64,000 nt of DNA from Autumnicola musiva. GTDB taxonomy: Bacteria; Bacteroidota; Bacteroidia; Flavobacteriales; Flavobacteriaceae. Positions within the stretch are counted from its first letter, which is position 1. Each line of letters opens with the position of its first letter. This document shows positions 38,480 through 46,876 of this stretch, in pieces. The DNA is taken from positions 255,881-319,880 of the forward strand of contig NZ_JAVRHK010000004.1 in NCBI RefSeq assembly GCF_031846585.1, given 5' to 3'. The notes below the pieces were generated by a model. That model saw only the letters and a program-made list of their open reading frames with translations, ran no database searches and had not been told where the DNA came from. The position numbers were made by a program, and so were the translations under genes.

Positions 38480-41400
38480 ATGAATAAATTCACATGTTAT
38501 TTAATTCTGTTCTTTGGCGGAATGGTATCAGGGTTTTCGCAAACGTTTTCTGTGGAAGGAAATGTTACTGAGGAAAATAATATGCCCCTGCTTGGAGTCA
38601 ATGTAATAGTTCAAAATGAATCAAGAGGTACAACAACAGATTTTGACGGGAACTTTTCTTTAGACAATGTGTCGGTGGGAGATGTTCTTGAATTCAGTTA
38701 CCTGGGGTTTGTACCTCAGGAGGTGACCATTCAAAACCAGGATTTCATTAATCTAAGCCTTCAGGAAGATAATGAAGCCCTTGACGAGGTCGTGGTAATT
38801 GGATATGGAACCCAGCAACGAAAAGATGTAACAGGAGCGGTTTCTTCTGTTTCTTCTTCAACCATTGAAGAAATTAAGCCTATAAAGCTGGAGCAGGCAT
38901 TACAGGGCACCGCGGCCGGTGTGAACGTTACTCCGTCTTCAGGAGCTCCCGGTGCTGGTATCAATATTAACATTAGAGGTATAGCATCTAACTCTGTTAA
39001 TGGACCTCTTGTATTGATAGATGGATACCAGGGAGATTTATCAACACTTAACCCTAACGATGTGGAATCTATTTCTATTCTTAAAGATGCGCAGGCAGCC
39101 ATTTACGGGATTGCCGGTGCAAACGGGGTAGTATTGGTTACCACAAAATCCGGTAAAAAGAATACGGCCCCTTCAGTTAGGTACGATACATATTATGGGG
39201 TTCAGGAGGCTTCAAGGCAGGTTCCTTTACTAAATGCCACAGAATATGCTTTATTGCTTAACGAGAGCTATGCAAACAATGGCCAGCCCCTTCCCTATCC
39301 AGACGTAAGCGAACTGGGAGAAGGAACAGATTTTCAAAATGAGGTGTTTCAAACTGCTCCTATTGTTAATCATGATTTAAGTGTAAGTGGAGGTTCAGAA
39401 AAAATAACTTATTCTGTTGGCGGATCTCACCTAAACCAGGAAGGGATTATTGGTGGTGATAAATCAGACTATGTGAGAAATACTGCCCGTATTAGTCTGG
39501 GAGTTGATATTAGTGACATGTTCAATTTTAGTATGAACAGTATTTATACCAATATTGAAAGGCGTTCTATCAATGAGAATGGTTTGGGATCTGTGCTTTT
39601 TAATGCTTTAAATTTCGCACCTACCTTTGGAATTGATGAGGAAGATACAGAAGGAGTTTTAGGGAATGAGATTATTAATCCCCTTGCTCAAATTGAAAAT
39701 ACCTTTAATGACTATAATCTCAATAAATTAAACGGCTCCGCCAATTTGATATTCACTCCTACCGAAGAACTGGAATTCACCACCAGGATTGGTTATAATG
39801 TGAACCTTAGCAAAAGCAGGGTTTTTTCACCTGAGATTTTTTATGGGCCAGGGAAAGTGTTTAATAATGAAAGAAGCCAGGTAGATCAAAACAGGATTAA
39901 CGACAACAGCTATACTTATGACCTGTTCGGTACTTATGAAAATACTTTTATGGATATGCACCACGTAACTTTTACGGGAGGGATGACCGTAATTAGAACC
40001 TGGGGAGACGGGCTTTACGCCTCAGGCTTTGATGTGCCAAATAATTCCTGGGAATTTGCAGACATAGGTCTTACCACAGGGACAAATGATGGTATAAACA
40101 GTGATTCGTATAAATATGATACCAGGAAACTTTCCTTTTTTGGCCGTCTTCAATATGATTTTGAAGGAAAATATCTTATTTCCGGAATGTTAAGAAGAGA
40201 TGCTTCCACAAGGTTCAGTCCTGAAAACAGGGTTGGATACTTTCCTTCGGCTACTGCGGGATGGATAATTTCTGAAGAAAATTTCCTGCAGGATTCTGAA
40301 GTAATTTCTTTTCTGAAACTTAGAGGTAGTTACGGGATTTTAGGTAATGATGAAGCCGGTAGTGCAGATTTTTACCGGGCCCTGTTAAACGGGGAGGCTA
40401 CCTACGTATTAGACGGGGCGCTTGTAAATGGTACTGCTTTGGGTACTCTGGCCAACCCTGATGCCGGTTGGGAAGAAGCCGAAAAAATCAATTTTGGGGT
40501 GGATCTTCGCCTGTTCAACAATAAATTTGATATTACTGCAGATGTTTTCAGGGAGGACCGAAATGATTTACTGGTAGCCGCTATTCCTGTTTCTGGAATT
40601 TTTGGAGGGGGCGCCCCGGGAGCCGGTGCACCAACTATCAATGCCGGGACAACAAGAAATGAAGGTGTTGAATTCGCGATAAAGTATTCGGAGTACATCG
40701 GTGAAGATTTTAACTTCAATATAAATTACAATACTACATTCCTTCGAAATGAAGTAACAGAGGTTAATGGTACAGAATTTTTACCCGGAGGTGCTTTTGG
40801 AGTTGGGCAGCCGCAGCCGGCAAGGTTTCAGCAGGGATACCCCCTTGGTTATTTCTACGGGTACAGAACTAATGGAATTTTTCAGACACAGGCAGAAGTT
40901 GATGCTGCTCCTTCCCAAACCACTTTAGGCGCCGAGGCTTCTCCCGGCGATATCAGGTATGTAGATATTAACGGAGATGGTGTTATTAATACTGATGACC
41001 GTACCAACATTGGAGATTATATTCCTGATGTTACCATGGGATTCAACCTGAACCTTAATTACAAAAACTTTGATTTTACAGGCTATATATATGCTTCCTT
41101 AGGAAACGATATGCTGAGAAATTATGAAAGGAATCAGCCAAACGTAAACAGGAGTGCTTACTTGTTGGATAGATGGACGGGTACAGGCACAAGTAATACC
41201 GTTCCTAGAGTAACAACCGGTGCAACCTCGAATATGGTATTATCAGATTACTATGTGGAGGACGCTTCTTATGCAAGAATCCAAAATGTACAAATAGGAT
41301 ATACATTGCCGGAGGATGCGATTTCTTCAGTAGGCATCAGTTCTTTAAGACTTTATGCAGCTGTAAACAACTTATATACTTTTACAAAATATCGTGGTTT

Positions 41401-41503
41401 TGATCCTTCAGCCTCAAGTGGAGATGCCATTGGAGGCGGAATTGACTATGGTTTCTATCCTGTGCCGAGAATATTTATGGCCGGGCTTAACCTTAACTTT
41501 TAA
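38480..41503 (+). CDS. SusC/RagA-family TonB-dependent receptor (laminarin locus)
   Basis: Outer-membrane importer for beta-glucan oligosaccharides, inferred from the GH16 and GH3 genes downstream. Signal peptide (to SGFSQ), carboxypeptidase-regulatory-like domain (FSVEGNVTEENNMPLLGVNV), EVVVIGYGTQQRKDVTGAVS junction, plug (about 115-230, LQGTAAGVNVTPSSGAPGAG and AIYGIAGANGVVLVTTKSGK) and barrel ending RIFMAGLNLNF. At 1007 residues it is intact and has no STN domain. It is about one-third identical in its plug to the galactan SusC by eye, so it is an independent paralogue. SusD begins 12 bases after its stop. Confidence 0.95.
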   Translation: MNKFTCYLILFFGGMVSGFSQTFSVEGNVTEENNMPLLGVNVIVQNESRGTTTDFDGNFSLDNVSVGDVLEFSYLGFVPQEVTIQNQDFINLSLQEDNEALDEVVVIGYGTQQRKDVTGAVSSVSSSTIEEIKPIKLEQALQGTAAGVNVTPSSGAPGAGININIRGIASNSVNGPLVLIDGYQGDLSTLNPNDVESISILKDAQAAIYGIAGANGVVLVTTKSGKKNTAPSVRYDTYYGVQEASRQVPLLNATEYALLLNESYANNGQPLPYPDVSELGEGTDFQNEVFQTAPIVNHDLSVSGGSEKITYSVGGSHLNQEGIIGGDKSDYVRNTARISLGVDISDMFNFSMNSIYTNIERRSINENGLGSVLFNALNFAPTFGIDEEDTEGVLGNEIINPLAQIENTFNDYNLNKLNGSANLIFTPTEELEFTTRIGYNVNLSKSRVFSPEIFYGPGKVFNNERSQVDQNRINDNSYTYDLFGTYENTFMDMHHVTFTGGMTVIRTWGDGLYASGFDVPNNSWEFADIGLTTGTNDGINSDSYKYDTRKLSFFGRLQYDFEGKYLISGMLRRDASTRFSPENRVGYFPSATAGWIISEENFLQDSEVISFLKLRGSYGILGNDEAGSADFYRALLNGEATYVLDGALVNGTALGTLANPDAGWEEAEKINFGVDLRLFNNKFDITADVFREDRNDLLVAAIPVSGIFGGGAPGAGAPTINAGTTRNEGVEFAIKYSEYIGEDFNFNINYNTTFLRNEVTEVNGTEFLPGGAFGVGQPQPARFQQGYPLGYFYGYRTNGIFQTQAEVDAAPSQTTLGAEASPGDIRYVDINGDGVINTDDRTNIGDYIPDVTMGFNLNLNYKNFDFTGYIYASLGNDMLRNYERNQPNVNRSAYLLDRWTGTGTSNTVPRVTTGATSNMVLSDYYVEDASYARIQNVQIGYTLPEDAISSVGISSLRLYAAVNNLYTFTKYRGFDPSASSGDAIGGGIDYGFYPVPRIFMAGLNLNF

Positions 41504-41515
41504 AATTATTGCGAC

Positions 41516-42979
41516 ATGAAAATAAATAAATTCATATTCAAACCAGTATTACTTCTGCTGGCTTTCGGGTTATGCCTTGGTTGTACCGAAGATTACCTGG
41601 AAGAAACCGAAGAATATAATATTTCTTCCGAAAATTATTTTAATTCAGAAGAAGAATATTATAACGCTCTTATAGGGGTTTATGATGTCCTGCAGTCTAC
41701 TTATGTTAATGTTATTATTGGAGAAATAGCTTCAGATAATACCGTTAGCGGCGGGGAAAGTGCTACAGATGTTATTGGCTGGCAGCAAATTGATGAAATG
41801 CAGCATTCCCCTGTTAATGATAATCTGGATGATGTCTGGGACTGGAATTTTGCCGGGGTACAACGTGCAAACTATATTCTTGAATTTCAGGATAAAACAG
41901 ATTTTGAAGGAAAAGAGCAAATAATTGCTGAAACCAGGTTTCTTCGTGCCTATTTTACTTTTGAACTGGTAAAATGGTTTGGGCCTATCCCTTTAAAAGG
42001 AGATGAACGTTTCAGGCTTGGGGATGAACAATCTGTTCCCCGTGCCCCTGTAAACGAGGTTTATGACAGGATAGAGGCAGACCTTCAATATGCCGTAGAA
42101 AATTTAGATTATACAGCTCCTCAAACCGGCAGGGCCACCAGAGGCTCTGCCCAGGCTCTTCTGGGAAAAGCCTATTTATACCAGGAAGAATTTGATGCCG
42201 CGGCAGAAGTTCTTACAAACCTTATTCAGAATGGCCCTTACCAGCTCGTTGATTTTGACATTCTTTTTGAACAGGAAGGTGAAAACAGCGCTGAGTCGAT
42301 TTTTGAAATTCAGTACAACGGGGCAGAAGGTGCAGGTTTTGAATGTTTACAGTGTAGTGAAGGGAATGTTGCCGTAGGTTTCCAGGGAATAAGAAACTAT
42401 AGTGGACCGGTATTCGAATCAGGTTTCGGGTTCAATCTTCCGGTACAGGAAGCTTATGATATGTTTTCTGAGAATGATATTCGCCGGGATTTATCTGTTC
42501 TTGATATCAGCGAATGGGCTTCAGAAACGGGAGCTTCTTATTCTGAAGGATATAAACATACAGGGTTTTTTAACCGCAAATACCTTCCACGTCAAAATGA
42601 GAATGTAGGAGATGCTAACCTTACCCAACCTAACAATTACAGGGCGATAAGATACGCCGATGTATTGTTGATGGCTGCTGAAGCTCTGGTAAGGAGTAAT
42701 ATGAATGAAGAAACAGCCAGGACCTATTTAAATACTGTTAGGGAAAGAGCGGGGCTGGACCCTGTAGAAGTTTCAGGAAACAATCTTCTTGAAGCTGTTT
42801 ACGATGAAAGGAGGAAAGAACTTATAGGAGAAGGACACCGTTTCTTTGATCTGGTGCGTACCGGCAGGGCTGAAGAAAATATTGAAGGTTTTACTCCCGG
42901 AAAAAATGAAATTTTTCCTATTCCTTTAGAAGAAATAGAATTCTCCCAGGGTAACTGGGAGCAGAATCCGGGATACTAA
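41516..42979 (+). CDS. SusD/RagB-family surface lipoprotein (laminarin locus)
   Basis: Partner lid of the preceding SusC. Lipoprotein signal ends LCLGC (Cys23) followed by TED, an export-type acidic start. The SusD-like N-terminal region (about 25-240, with LYQEEFDAAAEVL TPR-like helices) and the C-terminal RagB/SusD domain are clear: NYRAIRYADVLLMAAEALVR, YDERRKELIGEGHRFFDLVR, and the final EQNPGY. It is complete at 487 residues. A CLQCSEG stretch (about 280-286) adds two cysteines unusual for this family, possibly a disulfide on the surface. Confidence 0.95.
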   Translation: MKINKFIFKPVLLLLAFGLCLGCTEDYLEETEEYNISSENYFNSEEEYYNALIGVYDVLQSTYVNVIIGEIASDNTVSGGESATDVIGWQQIDEMQHSPVNDNLDDVWDWNFAGVQRANYILEFQDKTDFEGKEQIIAETRFLRAYFTFELVKWFGPIPLKGDERFRLGDEQSVPRAPVNEVYDRIEADLQYAVENLDYTAPQTGRATRGSAQALLGKAYLYQEEFDAAAEVLTNLIQNGPYQLVDFDILFEQEGENSAESIFEIQYNGAEGAGFECLQCSEGNVAVGFQGIRNYSGPVFESGFGFNLPVQEAYDMFSENDIRRDLSVLDISEWASETGASYSEGYKHTGFFNRKYLPRQNENVGDANLTQPNNYRAIRYADVLLMAAEALVRSNMNEETARTYLNTVRERAGLDPVEVSGNNLLEAVYDERRKELIGEGHRFFDLVRTGRAEENIEGFTPGKNEIFPIPLEEIEFSQGNWEQNPGY

Positions 42980-43039
42980 TTTTCAGCCTAACAAAAATTA
43001 CCGTCCCGGCTGGACCGGGCGGTGCTAAAATTATTTAAT

Positions 43040-45115
43040 ATGAAAAAACATTTAAAAATATTTCTTTCTCTGTTCCTCACCATATCTATTTTGAGCTGTG
43101 AGAAAGAAGATGATGCAATGGTAGACCTGAGTGATCTGGAGGTGCCTTCTAATTTGGGAGCGACCTTTCAGATAACCCAAGACAATTCCGGCCTGGTTAC
43201 CGTTACGCCTACAGGAAAGGGAGCGGTGACTTATACCGTAGATTTTGGTGACGGGTCTGATGTTTCTGAAGAAGTCCAGGTAGGAGAGCAACTGGAGCAT
43301 GTTTATGCTGAAGGACAATATGATGTTGTGGTTATGGGAAGTAACCTTAATGGAGAAACAGCCCAGGGTACGCAACCGCTAACGGTTTCTTTTCTTGCTC
43401 CTGAAAATCTTGAAGCGACGGTAACAAAAGATCCTAATGACAATTATTCCGTTACAGTTGCTGCAACAGCTGAAAATGCTGCGATGTATGAAGTTTATTT
43501 TGGTGAAAATGAAGATGAAGAGCCGGCTGCCCTAATGGAAGGGGAAACTGTTTCATACACCTACAGCAGTATTGGTACTTACAACATAAGGGTGGTAGCG
43601 CTTAGTGGCGGTGCGGCAGCTACTGAAGTTACCCGGGAAGTTGTTATTACAGATCCTTTATTCCTGCCATTAGATTTTGAATCTGCAACCCTGGATTACA
43701 CATTTGCCAATTTTGGAGGTGGAGAAGGTGCAGGTGCGCCAGTTGTGGAAAACCCTGATCCTTCTGGAGTAAATATGAGCGAAATGGTTGCTTCTTATAC
43801 CAAACCACAAAATTCTGAAATCTGGGCAGGAACAAGTATTCCTCTTGGTGAGCCGATAGATTTCTCTTCCAGGCGTTATATAAGTGTGGATGTATGGTCA
43901 CCAATTGCAGGAGCTGATGTAATCTTTAAAGTTGAAAACCTTGATGATTCTGAAATTGCAGTTGAATTTACTGCTCAAACCACAGTTGCAAATCAATGGG
44001 AAACATTAACTTTTGATCTTACTTCCCTGGATCCTTCTCAGGAATATGGACGTCTGGTTTTGTTTTTTAACTACGGTGTTCCCGGAACAGGTGAAACCTA
44101 CTACTTTGATAATATCAGGCAAACAACGCTGGAGCAAATAAAATTGCCTTTAAATTTTGAATCTGAGAATCTTACCTATGGCTTATCAGGGTTTGGAGGA
44201 TCTACAGGAGCAGTTATCGATAATCCCGATGCTTCAGGAATAAATACCAGCAGCAGGGTAATAGAATTAACAGAAGGAGCAGGAGCTGAAAGCTGGGCAG
44301 GAATCTCACTTAATCTCGATGAAGCAGTGAATTTCTCTTCCGGTACAACCGCTAAGATGAAGGTATGGTCTCCCGAAGCCGGAGTGCCAATCCTGTTAAA
44401 ACTGGAAAATTCATCCTCGGCACCCGAGGGTGGGAATCCTACTGTTTTTGTAGAAGTGATTCAAAATACAACAACTTCAGAAGAATGGGAAGAACTTACA
44501 TTTGACCTTAGCAGCTATGAAGCTTTTGATCCTTCTATAGAATACGACAGGCTGGTTCTATTCTATGATTACGGAGAATCCGGAGAAGGGACGACTTCTT
44601 ATTTTGATGATGTGAGGGTAACTTCTGCCGATGAGCCTACAGCCGTAGTGTTACCGGTAAATTTTGAAAATCCCGATCTCACCTATTCTCTTACCTCTTT
44701 TGAAGGTGCAGAATCTGCAGTAGAAGAAAACCCTTTTCAGCAAGGCATTAATACCAGTTCTATGGTAGTTAGAAGTATTAAAACAGAGGGGGCGCTTTTT
44801 TATGCCGGAACAACCCTTCAGCTGGAAGAGCCTGTGGATTTCTCTAACCAGCAAAAGATCTCTGTGAAGGTATACTCCCCAAAAGAAGGTATTCCTGTAA
44901 GGTTGAAACTTGAAAACAATGATGATAGTGGAATATTTCTGCAAACCGATGCTACAACAACCTTGGCAAACGAGTGGGAGGAACTGGTTTTTGATTTTTC
45001 CGGCGAGGATTTTTCTCAGGATTACAGTAAAGTGATCTTATTCTTTGAAATTATAGAGAATGTGCAGGGAGACGGTTCTGTCTACTATTATGATGACATT
45101 CAGCTTACTAATTAA
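43040..45115 (+). CDS. surface glycan-binding lipoprotein with PKD domains and three tandem beta-sandwich repeats
   Basis: I chose the ATG at 43040 (MKKHLKIFL) over a GTG at 43022 because it gives a lipoprotein signal ending SILSC followed by EKEDD. Two PKD-like domains come first (VTYTVDFGDGSDVSEEVQVG is diagnostic). Three tandem modules of about 155-160 residues follow, starting at nucleotides 43664, 44144 and 44651 with LPLDFES, LPLNFES and LPVNFEN, each later containing a block like VDFSNQQKISVKVYSPK. No catalytic residues are apparent. Position after SusD and before GH16 fits the locus's surface glycan-binding protein, holding laminarin for cleavage. The modules may be an undescribed carbohydrate-binding family or a divergent known one. 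Confidence 0.75.
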   Translation: MKKHLKIFLSLFLTISILSCEKEDDAMVDLSDLEVPSNLGATFQITQDNSGLVTVTPTGKGAVTYTVDFGDGSDVSEEVQVGEQLEHVYAEGQYDVVVMGSNLNGETAQGTQPLTVSFLAPENLEATVTKDPNDNYSVTVAATAENAAMYEVYFGENEDEEPAALMEGETVSYTYSSIGTYNIRVVALSGGAAATEVTREVVITDPLFLPLDFESATLDYTFANFGGGEGAGAPVVENPDPSGVNMSEMVASYTKPQNSEIWAGTSIPLGEPIDFSSRRYISVDVWSPIAGADVIFKVENLDDSEIAVEFTAQTTVANQWETLTFDLTSLDPSQEYGRLVLFFNYGVPGTGETYYFDNIRQTTLEQIKLPLNFESENLTYGLSGFGGSTGAVIDNPDASGINTSSRVIELTEGAGAESWAGISLNLDEAVNFSSGTTAKMKVWSPEAGVPILLKLENSSSAPEGGNPTVFVEVIQNTTTSEEWEELTFDLSSYEAFDPSIEYDRLVLFYDYGESGEGTTSYFDDVRVTSADEPTAVVLPVNFENPDLTYSLTSFEGAESAVEENPFQQGINTSSMVVRSIKTEGALFYAGTTLQLEEPVDFSNQQKISVKVYSPKEGIPVRLKLENNDDSGIFLQTDATTTLANEWEELVFDFSGEDFSQDYSKVILFFEIIENVQGDGSVYYYDDIQLTN

Positions 45116-45127
45116 AAAAGTTAAAAA

Positions 45128-46777
45128 ATGAAAAAAGTATTGATTAATATAAGTCTGTTGCTAAGCACCCTGTTTGTTTTTAACAGTTGCGTGGAAGATG
45201 ACTTTAATATTGGTGAAATTTCGGCCCCGGATAATTTAAGCGTAGAAACTGAAGTTTTAGGTGTTAGTGAAGAAATGCCCAATGGCGATGGAAGCGGGGC
45301 GGTGCGATTTAATGCTTCTGCCAGTAATGCCATGACCTATAAATTTATCTATGGGGATGGTTTTGAAGAAGTTTCCGCAGATGGCACCACCACTCATAAT
45401 TTTAATGAAAACGGGGTCAATGACTATACGGTAACCATAGTGGCTTCAGGTACAGGAGGTGCATCTTCCAACATGACCACTACCGTTACTGTGTTCAGTA
45501 ACTTTAGTGACCCCGAAACCAAACAGCTGTTAACCGGTGGCAGTTCCAAAACCTGGTATGTTGCGGCTTCCCAGCCGGCACATTTGGGAGTGGGGGCAAG
45601 TTCAGGAGAAAATATGGCGAGCCCTACCTATTATGCAGCTGCTCCCTTTGAAAAAGCCGCTTCAGAAACCAGTTCCTGTTTTTATGAAGCCGAGCTCACC
45701 TTTAGCCTGAACGGGGAAGACATTGTCTATAATCAGGACAATATGGGGCGCACCTTTTTTAACGTAGATTATACTTCAGATTTTGGAGGCAACGGTAGTG
45801 AAGATCAGTGCCTGGACTACGACACTTCCGGTGCAAAATCTGTTTCCCTTTCTCCTTCCACTTCAGGATTACAGGAAGATCAAACCACGGGAACGGTAAT
45901 TAATATTGCCGGTGGTGGCTTTATGGCCTATTATATTGGCGCAAGTTCTTATGAGGTGCTTTCTATTACTGAAAATACCATGCACATAAGAGCAATCCCG
46001 GGTACCGATCCTGCATTGGCCTGGTACCTTAAATTAACTACCGCGCAGGGAACGCAGGAGCCTGAAGAACCGGAAGAAGAGTTTGAAACTGAATTTGAAG
46101 AGCTGGCATGGTCCCAGGAATTTGATGAACCTCTGGATACAGATATCTGGAATTTTGAAATAGGAAATGGCCAAAGTGGCTGGGGTAATAATGAACTGCA
46201 GTATTATACCGATGAAAATGCTGAAGTAGTTGATGGCAATCTCGTAATTACGGCCAGAGCCGAAGACACAAATGGCTTCGATTATTCTTCTTCAAGGATC
46301 ACCACTCAGGATAATTTTGAATTCACCTACGGAAGAGTGGAAGCAAGGGCCAAACTTCCTCAAGGCGCTGGTACCTGGGCTGCAATATGGATGTTAGGAG
46401 CTATTTTTGATGAGGTAGGCTGGCCTGCTACCGGTGAAATCGATATTATGGAATTTATAGGGAGAGATCCTAACCATGTGCTTGGTACCCTGCACTACCC
46501 CGGAAGATCAGGTGGAAACGCTGATGGTGGTGAAACAGAAATTGAAAATCCAGACACCGAGTTTCATACCTATAGTGTGGAATGGTCGGCAGAGCGCATT
46601 GTTTTTCTAATGGATGGGGAAGTTTTTCACTCTTACGCTAACACTCCCGATTCGCCTTTTAACAAAGATTTCTTCCTTATCCTGAACCTTGCTATGGGCG
46701 GAAATCTTGGAGGAGAAGTTGCTGAAGATTTTCAGCAATCCTCAATGGAAGTTGATTATATAAGGGTTTATCAGTAA
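45128..46777 (+). CDS. GH16 endo-beta-1,3-glucanase (laminarinase), multidomain lipoprotein
   Basis: Lipoprotein signal ends FVFNSC (Cys21), then VEDD. Residues 35-120 are PKD-like and 130-300 form a further beta-rich module. After an E/P-rich linker (QEPEEPEEEFETEFEE) comes the GH16 catalytic domain (about 325-549). Catalytic residues are E437, D439 and E442 in GEIDIMEF, the form found in laminarinases. WSQEFDEPLDTDIWNFEIGN and GWGNNELQYYT are further family marks. It follows the surface binding protein by 12 bases and is closed by a strong terminator. As a surface enzyme it should make the first cuts in laminarin. Confidence 0.92.
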   Translation: MKKVLINISLLLSTLFVFNSCVEDDFNIGEISAPDNLSVETEVLGVSEEMPNGDGSGAVRFNASASNAMTYKFIYGDGFEEVSADGTTTHNFNENGVNDYTVTIVASGTGGASSNMTTTVTVFSNFSDPETKQLLTGGSSKTWYVAASQPAHLGVGASSGENMASPTYYAAAPFEKAASETSSCFYEAELTFSLNGEDIVYNQDNMGRTFFNVDYTSDFGGNGSEDQCLDYDTSGAKSVSLSPSTSGLQEDQTTGTVINIAGGGFMAYYIGASSYEVLSITENTMHIRAIPGTDPALAWYLKLTTAQGTQEPEEPEEEFETEFEELAWSQEFDEPLDTDIWNFEIGNGQSGWGNNELQYYTDENAEVVDGNLVITARAEDTNGFDYSSSRITTQDNFEFTYGRVEARAKLPQGAGTWAAIWMLGAIFDEVGWPATGEIDIMEFIGRDPNHVLGTLHYPGRSGGNADGGETEIENPDTEFHTYSVEWSAERIVFLMDGEVFHSYANTPDSPFNKDFFLILNLAMGGNLGGEVAEDFQQSSMEVDYIRVYQ

Positions 46778-46795
46778 AATTAATTAGCCAAAAAG

Positions 46796-46862
46796 AGGTT
46801 GCTTGAAAAAGTCTTTTTCTGAAAATTATCAGAATGGATGCTGTTTTTAAGCAACCTTTTTC
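46796..46862 (+). terminator. long-stem terminator between GH16 and GH3
   Basis: AGGTTGCTT (46796-46804) pairs with AAGCAACCT (46849-46857), extended by AAAAA/TTTTT inside, followed by TTTTTC. It divides the SusCD-binding protein-GH16 unit from the GH3 gene, perhaps as a partial terminator that lowers GH3 expression. Confidence 0.75.
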
Positions 46863-46876
46863 TTTAAAAGCATATA

